DNA of 64,000 bases from Toxonevra muliebris (Eukaryota > Arthropoda > Insecta > Diptera > Pallopteridae). Location: positions 61,454,079 to 61,518,078 of the forward strand of contig OY829327.1 of assembly GCA_963691655.1 (NCBI GenBank). The letters are read 5' to 3'. Shown one piece after another: positions 52,746-62,574 of this stretch. Position 1 is the first letter of the stretch. Every line of letters begins with the position of its first letter. The position numbers were made by a program, and so were the translations under genes. The notes under the pieces are model-generated. The model ran no database searches. It saw only the letters and a program-made list of their open reading frames with translations, and was not told where the DNA came from.

Positions 52746-55592
52746 TACCTCATCGGACAAGACTGTGAAAAGACCCCGGTTCGATGAGGTTACTCCAAGG
52801 GAGTCGAAAAAGCCGACTGACAGTGAGGAGCTAGTTTTCGATGGGGCTGGCTGGCAGAAGGGTGTTAAGGTTGTTAGTTCCAGCAACAAGAAATCCTTAG
52901 ATTTCTTAACGCGTGCAATCAGCAGCCTTGATGCACTCTGGCAGGGAGCCCGTTTGGAAGTAGTTCTTGCTCTCGGCTTCCGGTTCGACCGATAGTATCA
53001 GTGTGGATTCCTCCTCCGGTTCCGGATCTGGAATCCATACGGAGACTTATTGGGTGTCAAAACCAGACGCTTAGCACATCGGAGTGGCAGGTAGTCTCTA
53101 TGACTCCCTGCAAAAATGGAGTGGGTAGTGACGCATTGATGGCAGTAGATCAGGCGTCACTTGCCAAACTAAGGAGCTGCGAGGGCAACATCAGGTTTGT
53201 GTTAGGTACCCTAAAGGTACGTATTCCTGGTGGGTCACAAACTAACAGGGAAGAAGCTGGAAGTGGTGCAAATTTATTTGCACAGCTCCACTTCAGCCTC
53301 TCTCGACCTGATGAAGTTCATCGCAGAAAAGGGGGTGGACGTAGCTCTGGTTCAAGAACGCTGGCTTGTAAGAGGCAGGGTTAACGGACTAGGGCTAAAC
53401 GGCTATCGCCTTTATGTTCCACCAACCCTAGGTGAGATAAGAACCTGTATAGTTGCCAAGAAAAGCTTTAATCTTTTTCTTCTAACTCCCTACAACACAG
53501 GAGACCTCACAACGGTGGTATGCAAATACAGGCCCAAGCGTACCTTGTTGCTAACGTCCGCATACTTTCCATACGATGAGGAAGGCCCGCCCCCACAATC
53601 AATCCGGCAACTGGTCGTATATGCGGAGTAACGCGGATTGGACTTGGTGGCTGGCTGTGACGCAAATGGTCACAATGAACTTTGGGGCACCTCTGATACC
53701 AACAGTAGAGGTGAGTCCATTTTTGATTATATTCTTTCTACTAACCTAACTATATGCAACAAGGGTAATCAACCAATGTTTCGTAACAGGGTTAGGGAAG
53801 AAGTCATTGATATAACGTTGGCCACAGATTCCAATACTATTAGGGTTGATAATTGGAGGGTATCAGACATTTGTTCCTTCTTGGTCAACAGTCGGATACT
53901 TTTCACCATAAACTCTGAAGTAAAGGTCTCACGGCCATTTAGGAATCCCAAAAGGTCTGAATTTTCAATAACGGCTTCCCAAAAGCTTGCATTGACGAAA
54001 GTCAAAGTTGGCCAAGGGAATGCTAACATTGACAAAGCAGTAGAATGTCTGATAGGGATATTGAATAAATCTTTTGAACTTTGTTGTCCACAAACTAGGC
54101 CACGATCCAAACCGAAAACGGTTTGGTGGAACGCAGAGTTAGGACAACTTACAGTAAAATCAAGGAGACTCTTTAACAAGGCTTAGCTAAGCCTACTAGA
54201 AGAGGATTGGAATAAGTATAGGGACAGTTTTAATGACTACAAAAGTAAAATTAAGGCTGCAAAAAGGGACTCTTGGCAGCAGTTCTGTGGAACCATGGAG
54301 ACTGTAAATGAGGCATCAAGACTTCGAAAAATACCGTCTGGAACTACTATAGCTTTCGGCAGCATTCTGAAGATAGATGGCTCATGGACAGACTCGAGCC
54401 AGGAGTCTCTTGAGGTTCTGATGAAGACACACTTTCCAGGTTTCACGGAGGACCGACATCAAAAATCAGATGGCAAATCTTGTCCGGGCATCAAGGATTG
54501 ACGTCTTGGATATTGCAGATAGGGAAAAAGTCGCCTGGGCGATAAATTCATTCAACCCGCTTAAATCAGCGGGACCGGATGGAATTATACCAGCCATTCT
54601 ACAACATTCTCTTGAGAGCGTGAGGCCTCATCTAGTGGAAATCTTTTCAAGATGTCTAACAGGTGGGTATGTGCCAAAGATTTGGATTGGGTGGTTTTCA
54701 TTCCAAAAGCAGGAAAACTAAATCACTCTACTGCAAAAGATTATAGGCCGATAAGTCTCACTTGAGAGGCTAATTGCGTTATGCGTGCTGCGTTACGCGC
54801 AGCATGCATAACGCAAAGGTAGAAAAGCGTTCTTCATGAAGTTGTTGGTATCATTGAGAAGTCATTGGATTTTAAGGAGTACACTTTAGTAGGTTTCCTT
54901 GACATTGAAGGAGCCTTCAATAATGTAAACACGGAAGCCATCTGTAAGGCGTTGACGGATCATGGAGTTAAGGATTTCATAGTGGCATGGATTGGAACAA
55001 TGCTGAGAGGCAGAGTCATTAACGCTGCTATGGGTACTGGCTCTGTGAGTAAGAGGACTACAAGGGGAACTCCGCAAGGAGGGGTGTTATCACCCCTACT
55101 ATGGTTCCTAGTAGTTAATGAGATTTTACAAACCTTCAAGGAAAAGAGAACGAGAGTGGTAGCCTACGCTGACGACATAGCAATATTGATCCCTGGTAAA
55201 TTCTTGTCGACGATTAGTGAGCTTATGGAATCAACACTTGGCGAAATTTCCGACTGGGCTAGACGGAACGGTTTAGCAGTTAACCCTGCTAAGACTGAGC
55301 TAGTCTTGTTCACGAGGAAAACAAAATACCTAAGTTTTCCTTACCAAAGTTACCAAGGTATCTCGGTACCATTCTGGATTCGAAACTTAATTGGAGAAGG
55401 AATATCGAAAAGAGAACGAAGAAGGGACTGGCTGCATACTATACCTGTAAAAGGACCTTTGGGAAGAGATGGGGATTGTCGCCGTACGTTATTCATGGAA
55501 TGTACATCACAATCATTCGACCCATCATCACCTATGGGTCCCTTGTCTGGTGGCAGGCGTTGGGTAAGAAGAGCAACCAAGCTCGCATGGGA
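52746..55592 (+). pseudogene. LOA-type non-LTR retrotransposon C
   Basis: Plus strand. The C-terminal part of ORF1 comes first (about 52750-53240: DGAGWQKGVKVVSSSNKK, LDALWQGARLEVV, NIRFVLGTLKVRIP). ORF2 then begins overlapping it near 53230: VDVALVQERWLVRGRVNGL, AGCDANGHNELWGTSDTN (53650), REEVIDITLAT, the linker, then the RT with NPLKSAGPDGIIPAILQHSL (54550), FLDIEGAFNNVN (54895), GTPQGGVLSPLLWFLVV (55065), AYADDIAILIPG and the thumb (IRPIITYGSLVWWQ, about 55510). A TAA ends the endonuclease segment at 53629; more frame changes lie near 54190, 54460 and 55350. Between RPISLT and VLHEVVG a hairpin replaces about 100 bp. The 3' end is cut at about 55592. Confidence 0.92.
54774..54816. repeat. 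Near-perfect 19-bp hairpin inside element C
   Basis: Arms TTGCGTTATGCGTGCTGCG (54774-54792) and CGCAGCATGCATAACGCAA (54798-54816) pair at 18 of 19 positions around a 5-nt loop (TTACG). The hairpin sits where about 100 bp of reverse-transcriptase coding sequence is missing. Confidence 0.9.
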
Positions 55593-55614
55593 AAAATATT
55601 TATATTATATAAAA

Positions 55615-56126
55615 AAGATTATTATTCTGCGTTTTTCATATATAAATGCAATTTGTTTTGTGTAATTTGTTGCTATTTCCACCAACATTATCTCATATTG
55701 TCATTATAATTATTTTCCATCCAATTCCATTCCAATTGTTGAATTTTCATGCACTCCAAAATACAATTAAATACTTTTTATTTGGAAAAACGTAGTTGCA
55801 GATAAAACTATTAAAGAATAACATTCAGCAAAAAACTGGTAGTGTAAGGCTGATGTTACACGGTCAATGTTTTGCTGTCAATGTTTTCTGTGCCCTATTA
55901 CACTATCAGTTTTTTGCTGAATGTTATTTTTTAATACTTTTATCTGCAACTATGTTTTTCCAACTAAAAAGTATTTAATTGTATTTTGGAGTGAACGAAA
56001 ATTCAACAATTGGAATGGAATTGGATCGAAAATAATTATAATGGCAATATGAGATAATAATGGTGGAAATAGCCACAAAATATACAAAGAATATTGCATT
56101 TATATATGAAAAACGCAGAAAAATAA
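55615..56126. repeat. Long inverted repeat (fold-back), about 230-bp arms
   Basis: The left arm 55615-55847 is the inverted copy of 55898-56126, with a 50-bp spacer (55848-55897). By eye the arms are near 90% identical. Shared marks are GATTATTATTCTGCGTTTTT against AAAACGCAGAAAAATAATC, and GAATAACATTCAGCAAAAAAC against GTTTTTTGCTGAATGTTATT. The arms are repeat B sequence, present once at 14714. Confidence 0.88.
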
Positions 56127-56597
56127 TCTTTAAAATTTGCGAACTATTAAAATAAGCTCCGCCATTTTGTTACTTGGCCATTGAGTTACCATGTTTTTAT
56201 AAAAATTATTAAGTAATTTTTTAAACAGTACTCATTTTCACAAACAAACAAAAGCCAAACAACGCAAAGGGTGGCAAAGAAAAAAAATATATTTATATGT
56301 TAGTAAAAAGTCTAGTGTTTTTCATAAAATATTAGTGTTTTTCAATAAAAAGCAACAGTGTATCTGCAGCAACCACATTTTATTTGAAGTGATGCAGGCT
56401 TTTTTCGTCACTTAAAAAGTTTGAAGTGAAATGTGTTCATTCTCTCTTTTGCTCAGTGTTCATTTTTTAAAACAACAACAATTTCATTGTTTGACAGCAA
56501 AACATTGATCGTGTAACATCGCCCTAACAGGGCATCAAACAAAACAATGAAAAGAGTGTAAAAACAGAAAACATTGACCGTGTAACATCAGCCTAAC
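55848..56597 (+). mobile_element. Repeat B (TGTTACACG TIR family), copy A
   Basis: Ends GGCTGATGTTACACGGTCAA (55848) and, reversed, GGCTGATGTTACACGGTCAA (ending about 56595) are identical for at least 26 bp, continuing TGTTTT. A second internal end, GGGCGATGTTACACGATCAA reversed, lies at about 56500-56526. It encodes no protein. Superfamily not determined; T/TA-rich flanks prevent a clear target duplication. Confidence 0.75.
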
Positions 56598-57002
56598 TAA
56601 AAATAAAAATACCAGTTGCTAAAGGGTTATAGTATCCCTGCTATTTTTAGAAATAATGATAAACAAAGACAGCCTGATTGAGTATTTCAAATTTGTATAT
56701 CTTACTCTCTCTTGCCTAGTTAACTCTTTACGGTAGATAGGGTAAAAACTGTCCCAACTTTTGCATATTTTTTTATGCATAGTGTGATATATTTTAACCC
56801 ACCTCGAAATTACTTATAGTCATATAGTTTATTTATAGTTTCTTATTCAGTTGTCAATGCTATAAACCAAAAGAATTCTGTGCAAGCAGAGTTTTTATTT
56901 TCCTTAAAATCGTGTGCCTTAAAGAGTTAAGAAATAGTAATATTGCTGGAAACATTACAAGAATAAATGAAACAAAATTCGCTCGCAGTAAATTTGCTTA
57001 TG
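56598..57002. other. AT-rich spacer
   Basis: No gene or named repeat recognised. Confidence 0.35.
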
Positions 57003-57085
57003 TAGCTCAGTTGTTTGGTGCGTTGTTCAACACTTAAGATGTAAACCTGTTTGGCCGCTGTTTGAGCCTGGAAAAAGGCAACTCA
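57003..57085 (+). other. tRNA-like SINE head, plus strand
   Basis: TAGCTCAGTTGTTTGGTGCG fits a tRNA A box and D arm; GCTGTTTGAGCCTGG (about 57057) is a weak B box. Stems of a true tRNA do not close. Confidence 0.45.
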
Positions 57086-57204
57086 AGAAAAAACAAAATA
57101 ATATAAAATAAAAAATGATAAATAAGTAAAAAACAAGAACTTATTTATGAATTTTTTTTTTTTGATTTATAGGATTTAAATTTAGGCCACAAAACAAAAA
57201 AAAA

Positions 57205-57292
57205 ATTTGTGGGATTTGAACCTTGGCCCCACAAGTGGCTGCCCGCCTCCTTGCGTTTTATACAACTAGTCCATGGCGCCATCAATTTTTGC
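57205..57292 (-). other. tRNA-like SINE head, minus strand
   Basis: The minus strand reads ATGGACTAGTTGTATAAAACG, then GGTTCAAATCCCAC (a good B box, about 57207-57220), then a run of T. It faces the plus-strand head at 57003. Confidence 0.5.
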
Positions 57293-59438
57293 ACGAACTA
57301 CTTTGGAGTTTTGTTTTTCTATGATATGCAAGTGAGATAAATATATATTTAATAGTAACGAAAATGTGTGTAAGAAAGGGATAGTATAGTAACTTTCCCT
57401 TATATTTTTCCCATCGCTGTGTTTGATACCCGTTTCGGTTTTCAGATAAATTTTTTTGCAGACGCTTCTAATTAAAATTAATCAAATTAAAATATCAGCG
57501 CAATTATTTTTTAAATATTGCCAATTAAAAACCTATGTTCCACCATTTCTTTCGGTTTTGGATAGAACACCATTTAATATACAACGCTAACTCACCTTCT
57601 TAAAACGTGCCTACTTTTATCATAGATATATATAATAAAATAGATTTGCTAATTAAGTACATTTTTATAAAACAGTCTGCTTTGCAAAATACTAATACAA
57701 ATTTTAATATTGACATAACAGCCAAAAGTAATTGTTTCAAAAACGCAGTGGGTTCTCGATAACTTGAACTAATTAAAACCCAAGGTGTTTACGTTTGCGA
57801 ATGCCAAAATTCAAGGAATAGAGATTCCTAAAAACCATAATTTAAGCCTATTTATGCACTTGACTACATTATATTTTTTTGCAAAGCTAGTCACGCCGCT
57901 TCCTTCTAAAACTTCTGTTTTTTTTTCTTTTAATTTCAAGAACTACTTTTTTGGAACACATTTGTACATTTACGAAAAAAAAACCAATTCAAATATTTTG
58001 TACGCCAATAGTACTATTCGTACTATATATATAATTTGTATAACTATATATGTAATTTGTATACCAAACATGTGCACCTGTCAATATTAGGAGACTCCTA
58101 AAACTCGGAAAAATTTAAATTCAATGTATTGTCAACATATTTACTTGAGGTTTGTCATTCATGCTTTAGAATGTTTTGAAGACCAAGCAATGAAAATTAT
58201 TGTACAAAAAAAATTTGAGAAGTTGAAATGGTTTAATAAATTTCTTTAAATTTTTTTAATTTAAATGTATTAGTAAATAGTTGTTTTCTCCTAAGGTTGA
58301 ACGAAGTTGGCCAATTTTTTTCCACCATTTAAAAAAGTAAGGATTATTATTAACAAATTAACAAAAAAAGACACGAGACCACATCCTTTTGCGGCCTAAT
58401 GTTTTATATTATTTACTGAACTTAACGATTTTTAAGTTTTTCGCTGAAGAAATATTAATTTTAAAAAAATTTCTAAAACAAAAGGTTCAGTTAAAATAAA
58501 AAAATTATGTGTTGTGAAGTAGGTAATATTATTTCTCTTTTAATAAAAAAATGAAAGCGCTGTCAATGATACCTGATTTTTAAGCAATTTTTTTGCAAGA
58601 GTCATACAAATTTCAATTTCTTATTTCAATATTTGCTTCTTAAATTGATCGACTTTGGCAAGCCCTAACTCTTTCAAAACACAACCGTAAAAAATTGGGT
58701 TCGTTATACATATTCTATTACCTTTAAAATGTCATCAAAATTTTAATGATCGGAGACATCACTTTTTTTCGGTTTTGTCCACTTTCGAAGCACTGTGCGT
58801 CGTAGAAATATATTACATATATTATTTTGTGTTGAATAAATTTGAAATTGAATTTAAAAGCTCTTACTATATTTGTTTTGTACTCGCCGAACCGAACAGA
58901 GTTTTCAAAAAAGTTAGTAGATAACTGTTTTTTTCAACATTTTAAATATTTGTTATAAAATAATCGTTATAAGGGAAAACTTCTTTTTTGATTGCCATAA
59001 CAATTGCCCAAATTTTTTTCCCTATAAAAAAAAAATTTTGTTATTTTGGGTCCGATAGTATCATGAGCACCTGAATTAGGATAGTTTACTTCTACATCTC
59101 TGGCCAGATGAGGGTTCCATATAATACCAGCCAACATTTAAGTACCCTAATCAAACCCTTTCCTATAATTCTTGATTTTTATTTACAAATGTGTTAAATA
59201 CATGTAAAGTTTGGTATATCATGAAATTTAGGCTGGATACGTTGCCGCCAACTTAAAAAAACCGTTAGAAGGTTTAATGAAATAAAATTTTTAAGTTTTT
59301 TTTTAAATAAAATTAATTTTTAATCCAATTTACCAGAACGTACATATTTCGGTACGTTGGTTAAATTAGCATCATATCCTCCTTCTCTAAATATACACAA
59401 CTTATAGGTTAATATTTTTCATTAGAAACTTAAAAATT
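57293..59438. other. AT-rich intergenic sequence
   Basis: More than 2 kb with no recognisable coding region. The frame at 57785-58090 is a chance ORF of low complexity. Any 3' UTR of the Tim17 gene lies at the right end. Confidence 0.4.
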
Positions 59439-59641
59439 TTATTGGTATTGCCCTTGACTTTGATGAGGTTGTCCAAAATTGAATCCTTTTGATGGGTCGC
59501 CTAATGCTGCTGGGTCTTCAATAGGAGGAGAAGGATTGCGAAATTGTTCTGCAGAAAGCCGCGTAAAGAGAATACCAACACCTTCAATTAGCGCTAGCAA
59601 TACACCACCAATAATTGCACTACCAGCCATTGCAGGAACAC
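59439..59641 (-). CDS. Tim17: Tim17 mitochondrial import subunit, last exon
   Basis: After splicing, the frame reads [20 protein letters not shown] then [17 protein letters not shown] and a proline/glutamine-rich tail ending GQYQ and TAA (stop 59439-59441). [20 protein letters not shown] is the fourth transmembrane segment of Tim17, a core subunit of the TIM23 translocase of the inner mitochondrial membrane. The 52-bp intron (59642-59693) has GTAAAT and CCCCAG borders on the minus strand. The C-terminal tail is long and variable in insect paralogues, so I do not assign a specific paralogue. Confidence 0.93.
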
Positions 59642-59693
59642 CTGGGGAAATTGTTAATGTTTTAATGGAATAAATTATATCAAAGATATTTAC

Positions 59694-59871
59694 CATTTCT
59701 TGCTGCTAATATTCCACCTGTTGCAGCACCACTTATTATAGAGTTCCAAGGATCTTCTTTTTTTCTAAAATGAACTAACGTGCAATCAATTGTACTAAAC
59801 ATTCCTCCCCAAACAGCAAAATTTCCAGCTATAACAGGAGACCGTGTTTTAATAGCTGACAAACTTCCAAT
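59694..59871 (-). CDS. Tim17: Tim17 mitochondrial import subunit, middle exon
   Basis: The frame reads [20 protein letters not shown], then [20 protein letters not shown] and [19 protein letters not shown]. These are transmembrane segments two and three with the conserved WGG and [10 protein letters not shown] motifs of Tim17. TTTTCAG precedes it on the minus strand. The expected first exon, with EPCPWRIVDDCGGAF-type sequence, is not found between here and the right edge. So it lies beyond 64 kb behind a large intron, or is lost. Confidence 0.93.
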
Positions 59872-60521
59872 CTGAAAATAGAGCATAAACACTGCACATG
59901 AATTTAATATGTATGAACATATCGTCGTTTATAGTGCAATATCCTCAACGTCAGTCTGCAATATCACTCAATTACATTTTAGGCCTCTTCGGTACTTTAC
60001 TAGTAACAAAATTTCAGAGCGTAAGATGCTGTCTTAAAAACAGAATAAACTGAATGAGTACGCGAACAGAAAACTAGTTAAATTCGTAATCTAAAACTAG
60101 AGCAAATTGGATCAAACGGCAAATATGTAAATATGAATGAAACGATTTGAATTAAAACAATAATAATAAAACTAATCTTTTGTGTTATTATTTTTTTCAA
60201 TATATACCGAATTTTTCTTTTTGTGCACCGAAATTTCGTTAAAAATAAATGGTCACCTAAACAATAAATGTTGTCAAATAAATCATATACTGCCATGAAA
60301 TACTATGAATAATTCGCAAAGTTTGCGCTAACTGTAATATTTACTAGCACTGCTTCCCGATTCTGAGTTTCTCTAAAAAAAATATCGAATATCCATTCAT
60401 TCTTATTTCTTTATTGCTGCGTCATTTTGTTTTTTGTTTGTTTTAAACTAAAAATATACAGACACATATTTAAATTGTCTTTATTTGTAGTTGAAAATTT
60501 TAAAAGGAAAACATCCATCAG
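59872..60521. other. Tim17 intron or intergenic sequence
   Basis: No conserved frame recognised. The 72-codon minus-strand ORF at 60078-60296 shows no Tim17 features. Confidence 0.4.
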
Positions 60522-60800
60522 CGTTGGCTCGGTTTCTATTCTCATAGACCTAAAACTGGAAAATATAAAAAGAAACGGCCAAACGGACAAAGTTGCTATA
60601 TGGAGTTACATGGGGAAAAACGACAATTTGAAAGTGCCGAGTGGAATGACGGACATATTCTTATAGCTGCTGTTGAAGCAATAGGACATCGTGTTGAGGA
60701 ATATGTCATTAACAGCTCAACTATTCATCTAGTGCGTCAGGAATCCAAAGAAATTTTAGATGAATTTTTGGATAATTTAATTCAAAGTACATTCTTTTGA
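60522..60800 (+). CDS. Possible terminal exon of an unrecognised gene
   Basis: A plus-strand frame open from a CATCAG acceptor-like site (60521) reads RWLGFYSHRPKTGKYKKKRP, then GQSCYMELHGEKRQFESAEW, AAVEAIGHRVEEYVINSS and ends in a leucine/acidic helix (SKEILDEFLDNLIQSTFF) with TGA at 60798. The composition (balanced charge, amphipathic helix, no low complexity) looks like real protein. I do not recognise the family and see no upstream exon for certain. It lies on the opposite strand from Tim17 and might be nested in its first intron. It could also begin at the internal Met (60600). Confidence 0.45.
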   Translation, partial: RWLGFYSHRPKTGKYKKKRPNGQSCYMELHGEKRQFESAEWNDGHILIAAVEAIGHRVEEYVINSSTIHLVRQESKEILDEFLDNLIQSTFF

Positions 60801-61679
60801 GAAAATCTGAGCACTAGAGCCAAAGTCACAGCTAACAACAGCGTGCTACCTGAACGAGATGCCAAAAGTTTAAACGCGATTATCTCGAAATGTTGTTTTT
60901 CAAAAAGTTCCTTTGCGATGAAAAAGGAGTGTCAAGAATCATTTCATCAATCGATCTGAATTTTTACTGGCTACCAAAACCAAATTTTCAGACCCTCGAA
61001 AGTCAAGATTTTTAAAAAACTCGTCACCATTTTTGTAAAAATCTAAATTTCACAAAACCCTACGTTCACGTTTTTTACGTTTTTTCGTTTCCGCGAGGGT
61101 TCTCGAGAAAAAAATGTTTTGGCACAACCGCCATATCGTCCCTAGATGTCAACATTTTTTGTTGAAAAAATTCATGAATTACCTTGCAACATCAACAAAT
61201 AGATTATTCTGATAAAATTGTATCGCCTTGGCAAAAAAAAAACTAAAATACTCTTTTTTTCCGACAACAAGTGTATATAACCCTTTAAGTTTACTTCTTA
61301 GTACCATAATTTCATAATTTATAGTTAAACAACGATAATTTTGATGTGAAGTTAATACAAGTTAAAACGGGCGCTGCAAAGTTGATCGGATAGGTTCTGG
61401 TCACAACTAAATTCGTTGAAGCACCTTAAAATTCTTCATCCGGATCATACGACAACAATCTACTATAGCTAATACTAACTACTACAGTAATTAAAAATAT
61501 TAGTTCTTCCAAGCATATGTACTGCATAAGTAAAACATTCAGAACTAAAAAAAGTTTCGGATACAATCTTATTACGGGTAAAATACTTAAAAAGGTACAA
61601 TTGTCTATCTAAGAAATTTGTTTAATACCATACTAAGGCCCAAATATTTTTCAAACAAAACTGTTAGTAGCACAAATTG
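60801..61679. other. Unassigned sequence downstream of the 60.5-kb exon
   Basis: No AATAAA close to the stop codon and no transposon motif recognised. Confidence 0.35.
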
Positions 61680-62440
61680 TTACTATTCGAAAAGCTGTTT
61701 CCCGACCAAATGGAACCAATAATTGAACAAATCTGACCACCAATTTGGTTTTAGACACCAGCATTCCACTACTCAGCAAATTTATTGTGTAGCTAATAAA
61801 ATTATATCGAACATAAAAAATTCTGCGTGAGTTTTTTTCCTAGATATAACTACAGCTTTTGACAAAGTGTGACACAAAGGCCTGTTGCATAAACTAAAAA
61901 AAAATGCTTTCATTTAACTATTACGTTATTATAAAAAGCTACCTAGAAAACCGAATATTCTTTGTAAAACACAACAGAGAATGTTCAACCTTGCGTCCAG
62001 TTAAAGCGGGTGTGCCTCAAGTAATGTTTAGAACCGATATTGTACGTATTATTGATGTCAGATATCCCCAAGCCGATAAATTATAAAATAACAAAAAAAA
62101 CAAATTTGGATGTATGCTATCCAGATTTGGGGTACAACAAACAAAATCAAATTTGTCAATAATCCAACGCCAACAATCTAAAATACTTGGAATTATTTCA
62201 AACGCAGATTGATATGTAACAATATAGGACTTCCACTGAGATTTGCAATTTCCAACAGTCAACGAAAAAATTAACATAGCCAGCCTAAAGCATCTCAACA
62301 AAACCACACGACACACTACCAAAGAAGTGAATCCGCTGCATTTCCAGAAATTAATATATTTCGTCGACTAAAGCGCCACCGCACATCAGATCTGCTCACA
62401 AGATCTTAATTTGAGTAACTTTTGTATATTTTAATGTATA
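61680..62440 (+). pseudogene. Jockey-like non-LTR relic, internally deleted
   Basis: The plus strand shows HQFGFRHQHSTTQQI (frame-shifted, about 61742), FFLDITTAFDKV (motif A, about 61840), YVIIKSYLENRIFFVKHNRE and RPVKAGVPQ (motif B start, about 62000). It then jumps to QIWGTTKQTKSNLSIIQRQQ near 62120, which is downstream of the RT in the better copy at 18 kb. About 300-400 bp including the catalytic ADD motif is deleted. It ends near RHRTSDLLT. Same or a close family as 17754-20091. Confidence 0.8.
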
Positions 62441-62574
62441 TATTTTCTATTAAAAACTAACCTATTTCCTAATTTGGCGACTTAAGCATTGGCTTGAGCG
62501 TTAACTCTTAAAAATTAGATGTATTAATATATTGTATTGGTATCATTAAGATAGATGTAAATAAAAATATTTGA

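Noticed and set aside
52723..52889. Extending element B's minus-strand RT frame to 52889
   Set aside because: From about 52750 the plus strand reads as ORF1 of element C (RPRFDEVTPRESKKP, DGAGWQKGVKV), so the minus-strand frame there is its shadow.
57785..58090. 101-codon plus-strand ORF
   Set aside because: Low complexity, ends in tandem IYIICITIYVICI-like repeats from AT-rich DNA, no splice or start support.
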